Assembly: GCA_016789225.1 (NCBI GenBank) | Contig: JAEURI010000114.1 | Location: 1 to 40,623 of the forward strand | Length of the DNA stretch: 40,623 bases | Reading direction: 5' to 3' | DNA from: Anaerolineales bacterium | Lineage (GTDB): Bacteria; Chloroflexota; Anaerolineae; Anaerolineales; Villigracilaceae | In this document: positions 33,407-40,623 of the stretch, piece by piece | Layout: every line of letters starts with the position of its first letter | How positions within the stretch are numbered: position 1 is the first letter of the stretch | Translations under genes and position numbers: made by a program | The notes under the pieces: generated by a model | Seen by the model: the letters and a program-made list of their open reading frames with translations, nothing else | What the model was told of the DNA's origin: nothing | The model's database searches: none

Positions 33407-33931
33407 TTAGCCGAGGGCCTTCTTTGCGGCTGCGATCACCTCATCGTAATCCGGTTCTTTGCCCAGCTCGGGCAGGTAGTTGACATAAGTCAGCTTGCCG
33501 TCGCGGCCAACGATGAAAACGGCCCTGCGCAGGTATCGGCGTTCCTTGATGAGCAGGCCGTACTTGATGCCAAAGTCTGCTTCTAATACATCAGAAACGA
33601 CCTTTACTTTGTCTACGCCTGCGGCGCCACACCAGCGCTTTTGCGCCATGGGGAAATCGGTGCTGATGGTGTAAATGATGATATCGTCACCCAACTTGGC
33701 AGCCTCTTCATTGAAGCGACGAGTCTCGCGGTCACAAGTATCTGTATCCAGCGAGGGAACCGCCGAAAGGATGATCACCTTCCCCTTCGATTCCTGAAGC
33801 GGGCTGACGGAGGCCCAGCCAGGAATTACGCTGGCGAATTCCGGAGCCTGCTGGCCCACCTGCACATCATCTCCCAAAATAGTGGCGAATTTATCGCCTA
33901 TTTTGAAAAAGTCGTTACGAACAGTTGTCAT
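33407..33931 (-). CDS. tpx: thiol peroxidase (atypical 2-Cys peroxiredoxin, Tpx)
   Basis: A 174-residue peroxiredoxin that reduces H2O2 and organic peroxides with thioredoxin as donor. The Tpx signature PSLDTDTCDRETRRFNEEA is at 59-77, with peroxidatic Cys66. The resolving Cys101 in KRWCGAAGVD lies 35 residues further on, close to the usual spacing in Tpx. The N-terminal VGQQAPEFA is the normal family start. ATG 33931 is chosen because GGAGAG lies eight bases upstream. The open frame extends 48 codons further to 34075, but that part has no similarity to peroxiredoxins. It is monocistronic, with a strong terminator. Confidence 0.94.
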   Translation of the reverse strand: MTTVRNDFFKIGDKFATILGDDVQVGQQAPEFASVIPGWASVSPLQESKGKVIILSAVPSLDTDTCDRETRRFNEEAAKLGDDIIIYTISTDFPMAQKRWCGAAGVDKVKVVSDVLEADFGIKYGLLIKERRYLRRAVFIVGRDGKLTYVNYLPELGKEPDYDEVIAAAKKALG

Positions 33932-34283
33932 GGTTTTCTCTCTCCAAATTATGTTGATTTGGGCTATTTTACTTGATTTATCCAGTAATCTGGACGACGG
34001 CAAGCCTTTATTCTTACGAGATTCAGTGAAGATGCAGATATTCGATGGGAATTTCAAAAATGAAAGGCGGCCCACAAAAAAATGAGGGAAGGCCTAAGGT
34101 ACCACCGCTTAAAATGATTTATAATTTTTATGCTTCTGACGTTCAGAGGCTTTCACCGTTTTATGAAAGGGATGCGGTGTCGCCGAACATTCTGTCATGC
34201 AGGCATTATGGCATTTCATGCGCCAACATACTAAAATTGCGTGAGAATCGTTATTAATCATTTTTGGAAAGGAAGAGTGTCCC
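33932..34283. other. 352-bp AT-rich divergent intergenic region between tpx and the SLH protein gene
   Basis: This stretch separates two divergent genes and should hold both promoters. A TATAAT at 34120-34125 lies on the plus strand without a matching -35 box. The plus-strand ribosome binding site GGAAAGGAAGAG is just before ATG 34284. An open frame at 34045-34257 is present but has no ribosome binding site, no recognisable similarity and poor codon pattern, so I do not call it a gene. Confidence 0.5.
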
Positions 34284-35813
34284 ATGAAAACTGGAAAAAT
34301 CCCAAGCGCCAGCCTGATCCGGGTCTTTGTAATAGGTCTGTTTCTGTTTGGCATTACATTGATGAATTCTGCGGCGCGCGCCGCTGCTGAGCCTAATTTG
34401 AGGTTATTTATCAACCATACCGAGAATTTTGATATTGGGTCGATCGGTACCTATTCCATCATTGTGGATAATCAACTGGGGACGGCTGATGCTACGACCA
34501 TGATGACTGTGACAATTACACTACCAAGAGGCCTAACATATGAAAGCCATAGTGGTGTGGGCTGGTCATGTCCTACTACTACGTCTAATCCCCAAGCGCC
34601 GGATACTGTTGTATGTAATATTACAGAATATGTTTTTGCCCCGCCGAACAGTCCTCGCGAATATACGACTCTAGACCTTCTGGTTCGTGTAGATACAAAT
34701 GAATACCCTGATGGAACATTCCCTAATCAGCTGACCACCAATGCCATTGCCAGCATTGATGGGGAGTCTATAACGGGTAATAATACCGATTCAGATCCTA
34801 CTTCAATTGACAAGTCTGACTTGTTTATTACCGGAGTAACTTTTGATCCTGCTCAGCCAGAGGCTGATCAACCCTTTGATATCCTGGTCACTGTTAAAAA
34901 TGGCGGCTTGGCCGGTTCTGAGAGCGTGGTTTACCGAGATGTGTTCGTTAATCAGAGTCCCTTGTCTCAAGACCCTGATGGCTGTACAACGATTTCACCC
35001 AGTAGCCCAGCAGATTTTTCGGATTGGGAACGCGGCGATTTCAATGACGCTATTGTACAAGGTGGCGAAGTGGAACAACCTGTAAGTACCCTTACACATG
35101 GGCCCAGCCCAACGTACGGCACCAGCCTGCCTCAGGGTACCTACCAAATATATGTCATGGCAGATGCGACTTGTATCAATCGTGAGAGTAACGAAAATAA
35201 TAATATTTATGGCCCTGTAAGTTTGACGATTAAAGCGCCATATGTATGCGGTTTGGTTTTTCGTGATGTAGCAAACGGTTATTGGGCATGCACATTTATT
35301 GAGACCCTTTCTTCAAATGGTGTAACAGGCGGTTGTTTGGTTGATGCCAATGGCAAGGATTACTGTCCTGATAACCCAGTCACCCGCGCCCAAATGGCGG
35401 TTTTTCTGGAAAAGGGCATCCACTCTTCTTCATACTCCCCGCCCAATGTTCCCGCCAGTTTCCTGGATACGGCTGGCCACTGGGCCATGATATGGATTGA
35501 GGCATTGAAGAACGACGGGGTTACCAGCGGCTGCGGCAATGGCAATTACTGCCCAGACTTCTCAACCACCCGCGCACAAATGGCAGTCTTCCTCTTAAAG
35601 GCAAAGCATGGCTCAGCCTATGTACCGCCTGCTGTGGGAGGCAGTACTGGCTTTAACGATGTTCCGGTTGGTTATTGGGCTGCCGCATGGATCAAACAAC
35701 TTGCAGCGGAGAATATCACCGGCGGATGTGGCAACAACAATTACTGTCCCGAGAGTCCTGTTACCCGTGCCCAGATGGCGGTCTTCCTGGTCAGAACATT
35801 TGACCTGAAATAA
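34284..35813 (+). CDS. secreted S-layer-homology protein with DUF11- and CARDB-like domains
   Basis: A 509-residue surface protein. The signal peptide ends near residue 33 (SAARA). A DUF11-like Ig domain follows (about 36-165, with PRGLTYESHSGVGWSC and NNTDSDPT). A CARDB-like domain comes next (about 178-315, with DLFITGVTFDPAQP and SNENNN). Three SLH repeats fill the end (about 324-380, 390-440, 455-509), each with the TRAQMAVFL helix. The SLH repeats contain extra Cys pairs (GGC...DYCPD, SGCGNGNYCPD, GGCGNNNYCPE) that may form disulfides. SLH repeats normally bind cell-wall glycan polymers, so the protein is likely anchored in the envelope. It has its own terminator. Confidence 0.9.
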   Translation: MKTGKIPSASLIRVFVIGLFLFGITLMNSAARAAAEPNLRLFINHTENFDIGSIGTYSIIVDNQLGTADATTMMTVTITLPRGLTYESHSGVGWSCPTTTSNPQAPDTVVCNITEYVFAPPNSPREYTTLDLLVRVDTNEYPDGTFPNQLTTNAIASIDGESITGNNTDSDPTSIDKSDLFITGVTFDPAQPEADQPFDILVTVKNGGLAGSESVVYRDVFVNQSPLSQDPDGCTTISPSSPADFSDWERGDFNDAIVQGGEVEQPVSTLTHGPSPTYGTSLPQGTYQIYVMADATCINRESNENNNIYGPVSLTIKAPYVCGLVFRDVANGYWACTFIETLSSNGVTGGCLVDANGKDYCPDNPVTRAQMAVFLEKGIHSSSYSPPNVPASFLDTAGHWAMIWIEALKNDGVTSGCGNGNYCPDFSTTRAQMAVFLLKAKHGSAYVPPAVGGSTGFNDVPVGYWAAAWIKQLAAENITGGCGNNNYCPESPVTRAQMAVFLVRTFDLK

Positions 35814-35824
35814 AAACTTGAATC

Positions 35825-35860
35825 AAAAAGAGCCGAGATTGAGTTCTCGGCTCTTTTTCT
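35825..35860. terminator. bidirectional rho-independent terminator between the SLH gene and metK
   Basis: A 14-bp stem pairs AAAAAGAGCCGAGA (35825-35838) with TCTCGGCTCTTTTT (35845-35858), with a six-base loop. T-runs appear on both strands, so it can end both the plus-strand SLH transcript and the minus-strand metK transcript. Confidence 0.92.
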
Positions 35861-35875
35861 TTAATGCAAATTCAA

Positions 35876-37090
35876 TTACAGACCGGCAGCCTTTTTCAAG
35901 GTTGTAGCTTTGTCAGTGCGTTCCCAGGGGAACTCGATGTCATCGCGGCCAAAGTGACCGTAGGCAGCGGTCTTGCGATAGATGGGTTTGCGCAGGCCGA
36001 GGTCACGGATGATCGCGCCGGGGCGCAGGTCAAAGTGTTCGTTGATGAGCGCCGCGATCTTCTCATCGGCGATCTTGGCGGTGCCGAAGGTTTCCACGTT
36101 CACAGAGAGCGGGTGTGCCACACCGATGGCGTAAGCCACCTGTACTTCTACGCGGTCGGCCAGACCGGCAGCGACTACGTTCTTCGCCACGTAACGGGCC
36201 GCATAAGCAGCGGAGCGGTCGACCTTCGTGGGGTCTTTCCCGGAGAAGGCGCCGCCGCCATGACGACCCATGCCGCCGTAGGTATCCACGATGATTTTGC
36301 GGCCGGTCACGCCTGCGTCGCCCATCGGGCCGCCAACTACGAACCGACCGGTGGGGTTGACGAAGACTTTGAGGTCCTTGTCCACAAGGTTTTCAGGCAG
36401 GGTCTTCATAATGAGTTCTTCAGTAATGGCCTCAATGAGTTCATTCTGTGAGATTTCAGGAGCATGCTGGGTGGAGATGAGCACGGTGTCAATGCGCTTG
36501 GGCTGACCTTTCGAATATTCGATGGTCACCTGGCTCTTGGCATCGGGACGCAGCCACTTGATGGCTCCACTCTTGCGGAGTTCACTCTGCTTGCGGGTGA
36601 GTTTGTGTGCGAGGTAGATGGGCATTGGCATCAAGGTAGGGGTTTCGTTACAAGCGTAACCGAACATCATACCCTGGTCGCCGGCGCCGATGGATTCAAC
36701 TTCTTGATCTGTGAGGTGATGACCATCGCGGGTTTCGAGCGCTTGATTGACGCCCATGGCGATGTCGCCGGATTGCTTGGCGATGGCAACGAGCACGCCG
36801 CAGGAAGAGCCGTCGAAGCCCTTATCGCTGGAGTCGTAGCCGATCTCATTGACCACTTTGCGGACCAGTTCATCATAGTTGAACACGGCATTGGTGGTGA
36901 TCTCACCGAGCAGCATCACATAACCGGTCTTGACGGCGGTTTCGCAAGCCACACGCGAGCGCGGGTCCTGTTCGAGACAGGCATCCAGAACGGCATCCGA
37001 GACCTGGTCGCAGATCTTGTCGGGGTGTCCTTCCGTCACCGATTCTGATGTGAACATCAGGCTGGGGGAGGACATGAAAGTATTGGACAT
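35876..37090 (-). CDS. metK: S-adenosylmethionine synthetase (methionine adenosyltransferase)
   Basis: A 404-residue enzyme that makes S-adenosylmethionine from methionine and ATP. Family blocks seen are [20 protein letters not shown] (N-terminal, substrate and K+/Mg2+ binding), [12 protein letters not shown] (central signature) and [19 protein letters not shown] (phosphate-binding loop), followed by the usual C-terminal domain ending in FPWERTDKA. Length is normal. ATG 37090 has AAGGAGAAA about ten bases upstream. Expression is very probably controlled by a SAM-I riboswitch with a terminator in the leader, and by the TTGACG/TATTAT promoter in front of it. Confidence 0.97.
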   Translation of the reverse strand: MSNTFMSSPSLMFTSESVTEGHPDKICDQVSDAVLDACLEQDPRSRVACETAVKTGYVMLLGEITTNAVFNYDELVRKVVNEIGYDSSDKGFDGSSCGVLVAIAKQSGDIAMGVNQALETRDGHHLTDQEVESIGAGDQGMMFGYACNETPTLMPMPIYLAHKLTRKQSELRKSGAIKWLRPDAKSQVTIEYSKGQPKRIDTVLISTQHAPEISQNELIEAITEELIMKTLPENLVDKDLKVFVNPTGRFVVGGPMGDAGVTGRKIIVDTYGGMGRHGGGAFSGKDPTKVDRSAAYAARYVAKNVVAAGLADRVEVQVAYAIGVAHPLSVNVETFGTAKIADEKIAALINEHFDLRPGAIIRDLGLRKPIYRKTAAYGHFGRDDIEFPWERTDKATTLKKAAGL

Positions 37091-37110
37091 TGGTTTTGTT
37101 TCTCCTTCAG

Positions 37111-37150
37111 AAAATAAAATTGCCCATTTCAGACGAGCAGAAAGGGCAAT
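37111..37150 (-). terminator. riboswitch-linked intrinsic terminator in the metK leader
   Basis: On the minus strand ATTGCCCTTTC pairs with GAAA-T-GGGCAAT (one bulged base) and is followed by TTTTATTTT. It lies between the SAM-I aptamer and the metK ribosome binding site, so it is the likely expression platform: SAM bound, transcription stops. Confidence 0.85.
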
Positions 37151-37170
37151 GCATTTTGTGCTTGTTTACC

Positions 37171-37341
37171 CTCTCATCTTCCAGCATATCCTGTCGGAAT
37201 TGGCACCGTATAGTTTGGTTTTGCAGTTAATTGTCTTGTAGTCTTTTAACCATCCTGACTATGAGACCAATCAACTCTTGGACTACACCACCGGTTGTCG
37301 AGGCATCGCAGGGCCGTTCCCTCCGCCTCTCTGGATAAGAG
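37171..37341 (-). ncRNA. SAM-I (S-box) riboswitch aptamer upstream of metK
   Basis: On the minus strand the conserved S-box blocks appear in order: CTCTTATCCAGAGAGGCGGA at the 5' end, then GGGAACGGCCCTGCGATGCC, CGACAACC, GGTGCCAATTCC, and finally GGAAGATGAGAG. The P1 helix closes between CTCTTATC and GATGAGAG (one T-G wobble). The P3 arm is longer than the common form, with GTAGTC and GACTAC closing an insert of about 40 bases. Binding of SAM should favour the terminator downstream and lower metK expression. Confidence 0.95.
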
Positions 37342-37374
37342 CGTCTTTTGTGGGACTATTGAATTGTCTTGAAG

Positions 37375-37403
37375 ATAATACCATAGCCAATAGGGGGCGT
37401 CAA
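37375..37403 (-). promoter_or_regulatory. sigma-70 type promoter of the metK riboswitch transcript
   Basis: On the minus strand TTGACG (37403-37398) and TATTAT (37380-37375) are 17 bases apart. The -35 box lies directly next to the T-run of the terminator of the upstream gene. The aptamer begins about 34 bases after the -10 box. Confidence 0.85.
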
Positions 37404-37404
37404 T

Positions 37405-37435
37405 AAAAAAGCCGCCAGAGTAGTCTATGGCGGCT
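37405..37435 (-). terminator. rho-independent terminator of the first SUMF1-like gene
   Basis: On the minus strand AGCCGCCA and TGGCGGCT form an 8-bp stem with a ten-base loop, followed by TTTTTTATT. It sits 21 bases after the stop codon of the SUMF1-like gene and directly before the metK promoter. Confidence 0.9.
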
Positions 37436-37455
37436 GGTTGGGAACAGGCTAAGGC

Positions 37456-38382
37456 TTAGTCTGATGCGCAGCGGAAGCCGACCTTGGGGGAGAATTCTCC
37501 CAGATATTCCGCCGAATAAATGTCGGTGGCGCTGGGGTCTGAGCCGATCATCGTGCCGCGGTTGGACAGACGGACATCTTTGAGCGCTTCCTGGTAGGAA
37601 CCACCGCGAATGACACGTCCAAAGTATTGGCTGCGGGCGGCAGGACCGGTGGGGTTAGAGGTCACACCTTGACCATAGTAGTTGGCGTCATAAAAATCGG
37701 CCACCCATTCATTGACGTTGCCCACCAGATCGAGTGCACCAAATGGGCTGGCCCCGGCAGGGTAGTTGCCTACACGAGCGGTATCGCCAACAAAATAGTT
37801 GAAGTTACCACGTGAGGAATCCGGACGATCATCGCCCCAGGGATAGATACGGTAATCGCTGCCGCGGGCGGCATATTCCCATTCGGCTTCAGTGGGCAGG
37901 CGGCGTCCGGCCCATTTGCAGTAATTGTCAGCTTGAAGCCAGGTAACATACACGACCGGGAAATCAGTGAACTCGGCATTGCCATAATAGGAGTCGCGGT
38001 TTTCTGAGTTGAACTTTTGCGGCGTGTCGCAGGCTCCTGCTTTTACACAGATATCGTACATGCCATTGGTGACTTCGAGCTTGTCTATCCAGAAAGCCTT
38101 CATGGTTACGTTGTGGTCAGGGCGCTCGTCCTTTTGAGCATCTGGGTCAATGCCGCCCATGCGGAAGGTGCCTTCTGGAACGTAAACCTGCGGCATACCG
38201 TCTACAGATGAAGTGCGTTCTTCTCCGGCTTGACCGCCAGAGGCGGCTTCCTCAGTGGGATTGTTGCCTTCAGCAGTAGCCATGGCTGTGGGCAGGGGAA
38301 TGGCGGTTGGCTGAGCATTGCCTGCTCCGCACGCTGTGGCGATTAGTGCCAGAACAGCAAGGATTGGAATTAGTTTTTTCAT
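37456..38382 (-). CDS. SUMF1/formylglycine-generating-enzyme-like lipoprotein, copy 1
   Basis: A 308-residue predicted lipoprotein: lipobox ATAC with Cys18, then a low-complexity Pro/Thr/Ala/Glu linker to about residue 60, then one FGE-sulfatase domain. Domain hallmarks are VPEGTFRMGG, DKLEVTNGMYDICV, GRRLPTEAEWEYAARG, LVGNVNEWVAD, RVIRGGSY and VGFRCASD. The two catalytic Cys of true formylglycine-generating enzymes are missing after RGGSY (it continues QEALKDVRLSNR). It is thus more likely a binding or structural relative than an oxidase. The start has AAAGGAGG upstream. It is a close relative of the gene at 39392; the two flank a response regulator gene. Confidence 0.92.
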   Translation of the reverse strand: MKKLIPILAVLALIATACGAGNAQPTAIPLPTAMATAEGNNPTEEAASGGQAGEERTSSVDGMPQVYVPEGTFRMGGIDPDAQKDERPDHNVTMKAFWIDKLEVTNGMYDICVKAGACDTPQKFNSENRDSYYGNAEFTDFPVVYVTWLQADNYCKWAGRRLPTEAEWEYAARGSDYRIYPWGDDRPDSSRGNFNYFVGDTARVGNYPAGASPFGALDLVGNVNEWVADFYDANYYGQGVTSNPTGPAARSQYFGRVIRGGSYQEALKDVRLSNRGTMIGSDPSATDIYSAEYLGEFSPKVGFRCASD

Positions 38383-38567
38383 AGTGTGCCTCCTTTGAGA
38401 TATGCTTCTAGTATAAGGAGGGGGGAGATTTGGGCTAATCCCCCAAAGGTAACAGAAAGGTGAAAATTTACGACCTTTTGCGACTTTAAGGGCTATAATT
38501 TCTTGCAGCTTTGTTAGCTGGTCGTTTTCCAGTCATACATTGTAAAAAGGATAGGTTCAAGAAACTT

Positions 38568-39263
38568 ATGAGCAATGTCATTCTCTCTCAAAATGCACCC
38601 CGCGTTTTCATCGTTTGCGACCAGGATGCCACCGCGCCCATTTGGGGGCATATCATCCGTGACAAGGGGCTTGTCGCCATTTTAGAAACCTCCTTTCAAC
38701 GCGCCATGGAACGTTCTGCGGAGGAGATCCCCGACCTGATCATTATCGACTTGAACGCCCCTCATCCGCAGCGTATGGAACTGTGCCGCAGGTTTCGCTC
38801 TGTCAGCGCCAGCCCCATCTTGCTCTTCCTGCCCTTCAGCAACGAGCCTGAGATTCTCGAAGCCTATCAAAACGGGGTGGATGAATGCGTCATCAAACCC
38901 ATCAGCCCTGCCATTTTTCTCGCCAAGATCCTGGCCTGGTCACGCCGCAGTTGGAGTGAGCCGATGAAGCCGCATCAGACAGGTCGTTTGCGGCTTGACC
39001 CTTCTCATCGTTCTGCGATTGGTTCGAACAAGAACGAGATCAAACTTACCAATTTGGAATTTCGATTGTTGCATCTGCTCATGAGCCGCCCAGGGTACGT
39101 CTTCCCCGCTGAAGATATTATTCAAACCATATGGGGCGCTGAGGGCGATATTGTCCTACTCAAGAATGTGGTGTACCGACTTCGAAAAAAGTTGGAGGAG
39201 GAAGCAAACGAATCCTCCCTGATCAAAACCTGGCCTGGCGGCTACAGCTTTGTGGATGAATAA
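38568..39263 (+). CDS. atypical OmpR-like response regulator between two SUMF1-like genes
   Basis: A 231-residue protein with a receiver domain and a C-terminal winged helix. The acidic residues are in VCDQDA, the acceptor is Asp61 (IIIDLNAP) and Lys110 is in VIKPIS. The usual switch Thr or Ser at the end of the fourth strand is replaced (SPILLFLPF). The DNA-binding part contains LTNLEFRLLHLLM and VVYRLRKKL, ending with WPGGYSFVDE. ATG 38568 begins ten residues before the first strand; an upstream TTG at 38511 is less likely. A TATAAT lies about 70 bases upstream, near 38500. No sensor kinase is nearby. It is divergent from the SUMF1-like gene 37456-38382 and may control both neighbours. Confidence 0.85.
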   Translation: MSNVILSQNAPRVFIVCDQDATAPIWGHIIRDKGLVAILETSFQRAMERSAEEIPDLIIIDLNAPHPQRMELCRRFRSVSASPILLFLPFSNEPEILEAYQNGVDECVIKPISPAIFLAKILAWSRRSWSEPMKPHQTGRLRLDPSHRSAIGSNKNEIKLTNLEFRLLHLLMSRPGYVFPAEDIIQTIWGAEGDIVLLKNVVYRLRKKLEEEANESSLIKTWPGGYSFVDE

Positions 39264-39391
39264 ACCGCCTCATTTCGGACCTGATTCCTGGTTTGACAAC
39301 CCAAACTTTGATCGTCCTTCAAATTTTCGTTCGCACGCTTTACCTTGCAAATAGCTCGAACTTCGCAATGCGAACATTATGGTACGAGGTT

Positions 39392-40345
39392 TTATGGATC
39401 TGCCGCACAGCGGAAGCCGATGATGGCGGATGACCTTCCGTAAAACGCAGCATCTTCTGGTTGTGCATTGGGGTCGGGGCCATCCAGAAAACTGCGATTC
39501 GCCAATCGTAAAATAACCCCATCCTCCTGAAACGACCCGCCGCGGATCACACGCATGGTATTGAAGACTTCTTCTGCCGAAGGTCCTTTTGGATTTTCCA
39601 AAGGCGTTTTGCTGTAATAATCCGGTCGGTAGCGGTCTGCAACCCATTCCCAAACATTCCCTGCCATATCCAAAACCCCGAACGGGCTAGCCCCTTCCGC
39701 AAAAGAACCGACGCGTGTGGTATCTCCCACCAGATTCATTCCATTGACGTTGTACTCATTGGGCAATTCATCTCCCCAGGGATAATTGCGTTTGTCATCG
39801 CCGCGAGCGGCACGTTCCCATTCGGCTTCGGTGGGCAATCTACGCCCCGCCCATTGACAATAGACATCGGCATCGTACCAGGTCACAAATACCACGGGGT
39901 AATCTTGAAATTCGAGATCCCTGAAATATTCCTCGCGGTTATCTGAGCGAAGCTCACTGGGCGGACGACACGCTCCCTCCCCTACGCAGAGGCCATACAT
40001 TCCATTGGTTACTTCCACCTGATCCATCCAAAACTCGTCGAGGAAAACCTCGTGGGCGGGCATTTCATCGTTTTCGCGGTACACGTCCATACCGCCCATG
40101 AAGAAAGTTCCAGCGGGGATGAGGATCTGGGTCATTCCATCTTTTGCAGAAATGTTTATAGCAGCGGATGTAGTGGGTACCGCCACCGTTGGGCTGGGCA
40201 TGGGGGATGGGATGACCGTCTGCGTTGGCTGCACTGGGATGGGGGTGGAGGAGGGAATAACAACTATTTCGGTTGCCGTTGCGGTCACTGCGGGCTGGCA
40301 CGCAGTGACGAAAAGAAAAACAAAAGGGATTATTTTTTTTATCAT
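39392..40345 (-). CDS. SUMF1/formylglycine-generating-enzyme-like lipoprotein, copy 2
   Basis: A 317-residue predicted lipoprotein: lipobox VTAC with Cys16, a Pro/Thr-rich linker to about residue 65, then an FGE-sulfatase domain. Blocks seen are IPAGTFFMGG, DQVEVTNGMYGLCV, GRRLPTEAEWERAARG, MAGNVWEWVAD, RVIRGGSFQE and IGFRCAADP. As in copy 1, the Cys pair that follows RGGS in true formylglycine-generating enzymes is absent. The two copies share the same order of blocks and the same C-terminal ending, which points to a duplication. It is transcribed towards the response regulator gene (convergent). Confidence 0.92.
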   Translation of the reverse strand: MIKKIIPFVFLFVTACQPAVTATATEIVVIPSSTPIPVQPTQTVIPSPMPSPTVAVPTTSAAINISAKDGMTQILIPAGTFFMGGMDVYRENDEMPAHEVFLDEFWMDQVEVTNGMYGLCVGEGACRPPSELRSDNREEYFRDLEFQDYPVVFVTWYDADVYCQWAGRRLPTEAEWERAARGDDKRNYPWGDELPNEYNVNGMNLVGDTTRVGSFAEGASPFGVLDMAGNVWEWVADRYRPDYYSKTPLENPKGPSAEEVFNTMRVIRGGSFQEDGVILRLANRSFLDGPDPNAQPEDAAFYGRSSAIIGFRCAADP

Positions 40346-40381
40346 TGGCTTTTGGAATACTCAGTAGATTACGAAAAGGCG

Positions 40382-40489
40382 TGTCATGCTGAACGAAGTG
40401 AAGCATCTATACCTTGGTAGGAAGACTCCCAGACAGGGGAGAGATTCTCACCGCACTGCGGCGCATGTGTCGCTCCGCTCAGAATGACA
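40382..40489. repeat. 108-bp palindromic interspersed repeat (MITE/REP-like)
   Basis: The ends are inverted: TGTCATGCTGAAC at 40382 against GCTCAGAATGACA ending at 40489 (11 of 13). The left arm GAACGAAGTGAAGCATCT resembles the GAGCGAAGCGAAGGATCT of the 1271-1352 copy. It sits just upstream of the second SUMF1-like gene. Confidence 0.75.
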
Positions 40490-40510
40490 TTTTGTGAAGT
40501 ATTGATACTC

Positions 40511-40526
40511 GCAACTTGACAGTTGC
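40511..40526. repeat. short perfect hairpin GCAACT-tgac-AGTTGC
   Basis: A 6-bp perfect stem with a four-base loop, 12 bases past the stop codon of the partial gene at the right edge. It lacks a T-run. It may be a degenerate copy of the 1859-1919 hairpin type or a weak transcript end. Confidence 0.4.
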
Positions 40527-40538
40527 GGTACAGGCTTG

Positions 40539-40623
40539 TTACTGCACCAATTGCATGGCGTTGCGCGCCTGATCTTCGAAGAAGTTGGGGTTGATGGCAT
40601 CGGCCTTTTGCCAGGCTTTGAGC
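40539..40623 (-). CDS. C-terminal end of a gene running off the right edge, possibly TPR-like
   Basis: On the minus strand an open frame enters from the right edge and ends at TAA (40541-40539). The last residues are LKAWQKADAINPNFFEDQAR followed by NAMQLVQ. The pattern of a helix, a short INPNFFE turn and another helix looks like the end of a tetratricopeptide repeat protein. Only 27 residues are visible, so the family is a guess. Confidence 0.5.
   Translation of the reverse strand, partial: LKAWQKADAINPNFFEDQARNAMQLVQ

Noticed and set aside
32833..33483. 216-codon plus-strand open frame across the amine oxidase gene
   Set aside because: Antisense shadow of the amine oxidase and it runs through the tpx terminator.
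33932..34075. 48-codon N-terminal extension of Tpx
   Set aside because: Not similar to peroxiredoxins; the ATG at 33931 has a good ribosome binding site and gives the normal N-terminus.
34045..34257. 70-codon open frame in front of the SLH protein gene
   Set aside because: No ribosome binding site, no similarity to known families, and it lies in the promoter region of two divergent genes.
37456..38382. True formylglycine-generating enzyme activating a sulfatase
   Set aside because: The catalytic Cys pair is missing in both copies and no sulfatase gene is in the window.

Overview
The window reads as chromosomal DNA of a free-living bacterium, most likely a member of the Chloroflexota (Anaerolineae type). 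This placement is inference. It rests on the style of the lipoproteins (a lipobox Cys followed by a long Thr/Pro/Ala linker), an S-layer-homology protein with Cys-containing SLH repeats, interspersed palindromic repeats of the TGTCAT...ATGACA type, and a SAM-I riboswitch in front of metK. No 16S or other decisive marker is present. I see no transposase, integrase, phage gene or CRISPR array.

Layout. 1-6.3 kb holds housekeeping and accessory genes: the end of a CorA transporter, an SMP-30 type sugar lactonase, a cupin, a YgjP-type metallopeptidase, a two-gene ABC exporter, and an ECF sigma factor with its membrane anti-sigma factor. 6.56-28.1 kb is one long plus-strand exopolysaccharide (EPS) locus. 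It opens with an OmpR-type response regulator and an array of phased A-rich direct repeats. A complete Wzx/Wzy-type pathway follows: an initiating sugar-phosphate transferase; a dehydrogenase, N-acetyltransferase and aminotransferase trio for an acetamido sugar; a Wzz/BY-kinase fusion; a flippase; an asparagine-synthase-like protein; a polymerase; three glycosyltransferases; and a 58-codon remnant of a fourth. The last third, 21-28.1 kb, carries polymer-modifying genes (FemAB/BioF2-type, polysaccharide deacetylase, GNAT). These are followed by a compact module of stand-alone acyl carrier protein, acyl-CoA-dehydrogenase-like flavoprotein, amino-acid adenylating enzyme and amidohydrolase.

The module is the most interesting content. 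The same three enzyme types make pyrrolyl- or pyrrolinyl-carrier protein from proline in pyoluteorin, prodigiosin and anatoxin biosynthesis. Here the flavoprotein has its candidate catalytic Glu at residue 244, in the isovaleryl-CoA-dehydrogenase/AnaB-type position, and Ser at the MCAD-type position. I infer that this locus makes an oxidised aminoacyl thioester and may place it on the sugar polymer. The adenylation pocket does not match the proline code I know, so the amino acid is open.

28.2-40.6 kb holds a secreted parallel beta-helix lipoprotein, a tRNA-Met with clear promoter and terminator, a REC-GGDEF diguanylate cyclase, azlCD, a flavin amine oxidase, tpx, the SLH protein, metK under a SAM-I riboswitch, two paralogous SUMF1-like lipoproteins flanking an atypical response regulator, and the 3' end of one more gene at the right edge.
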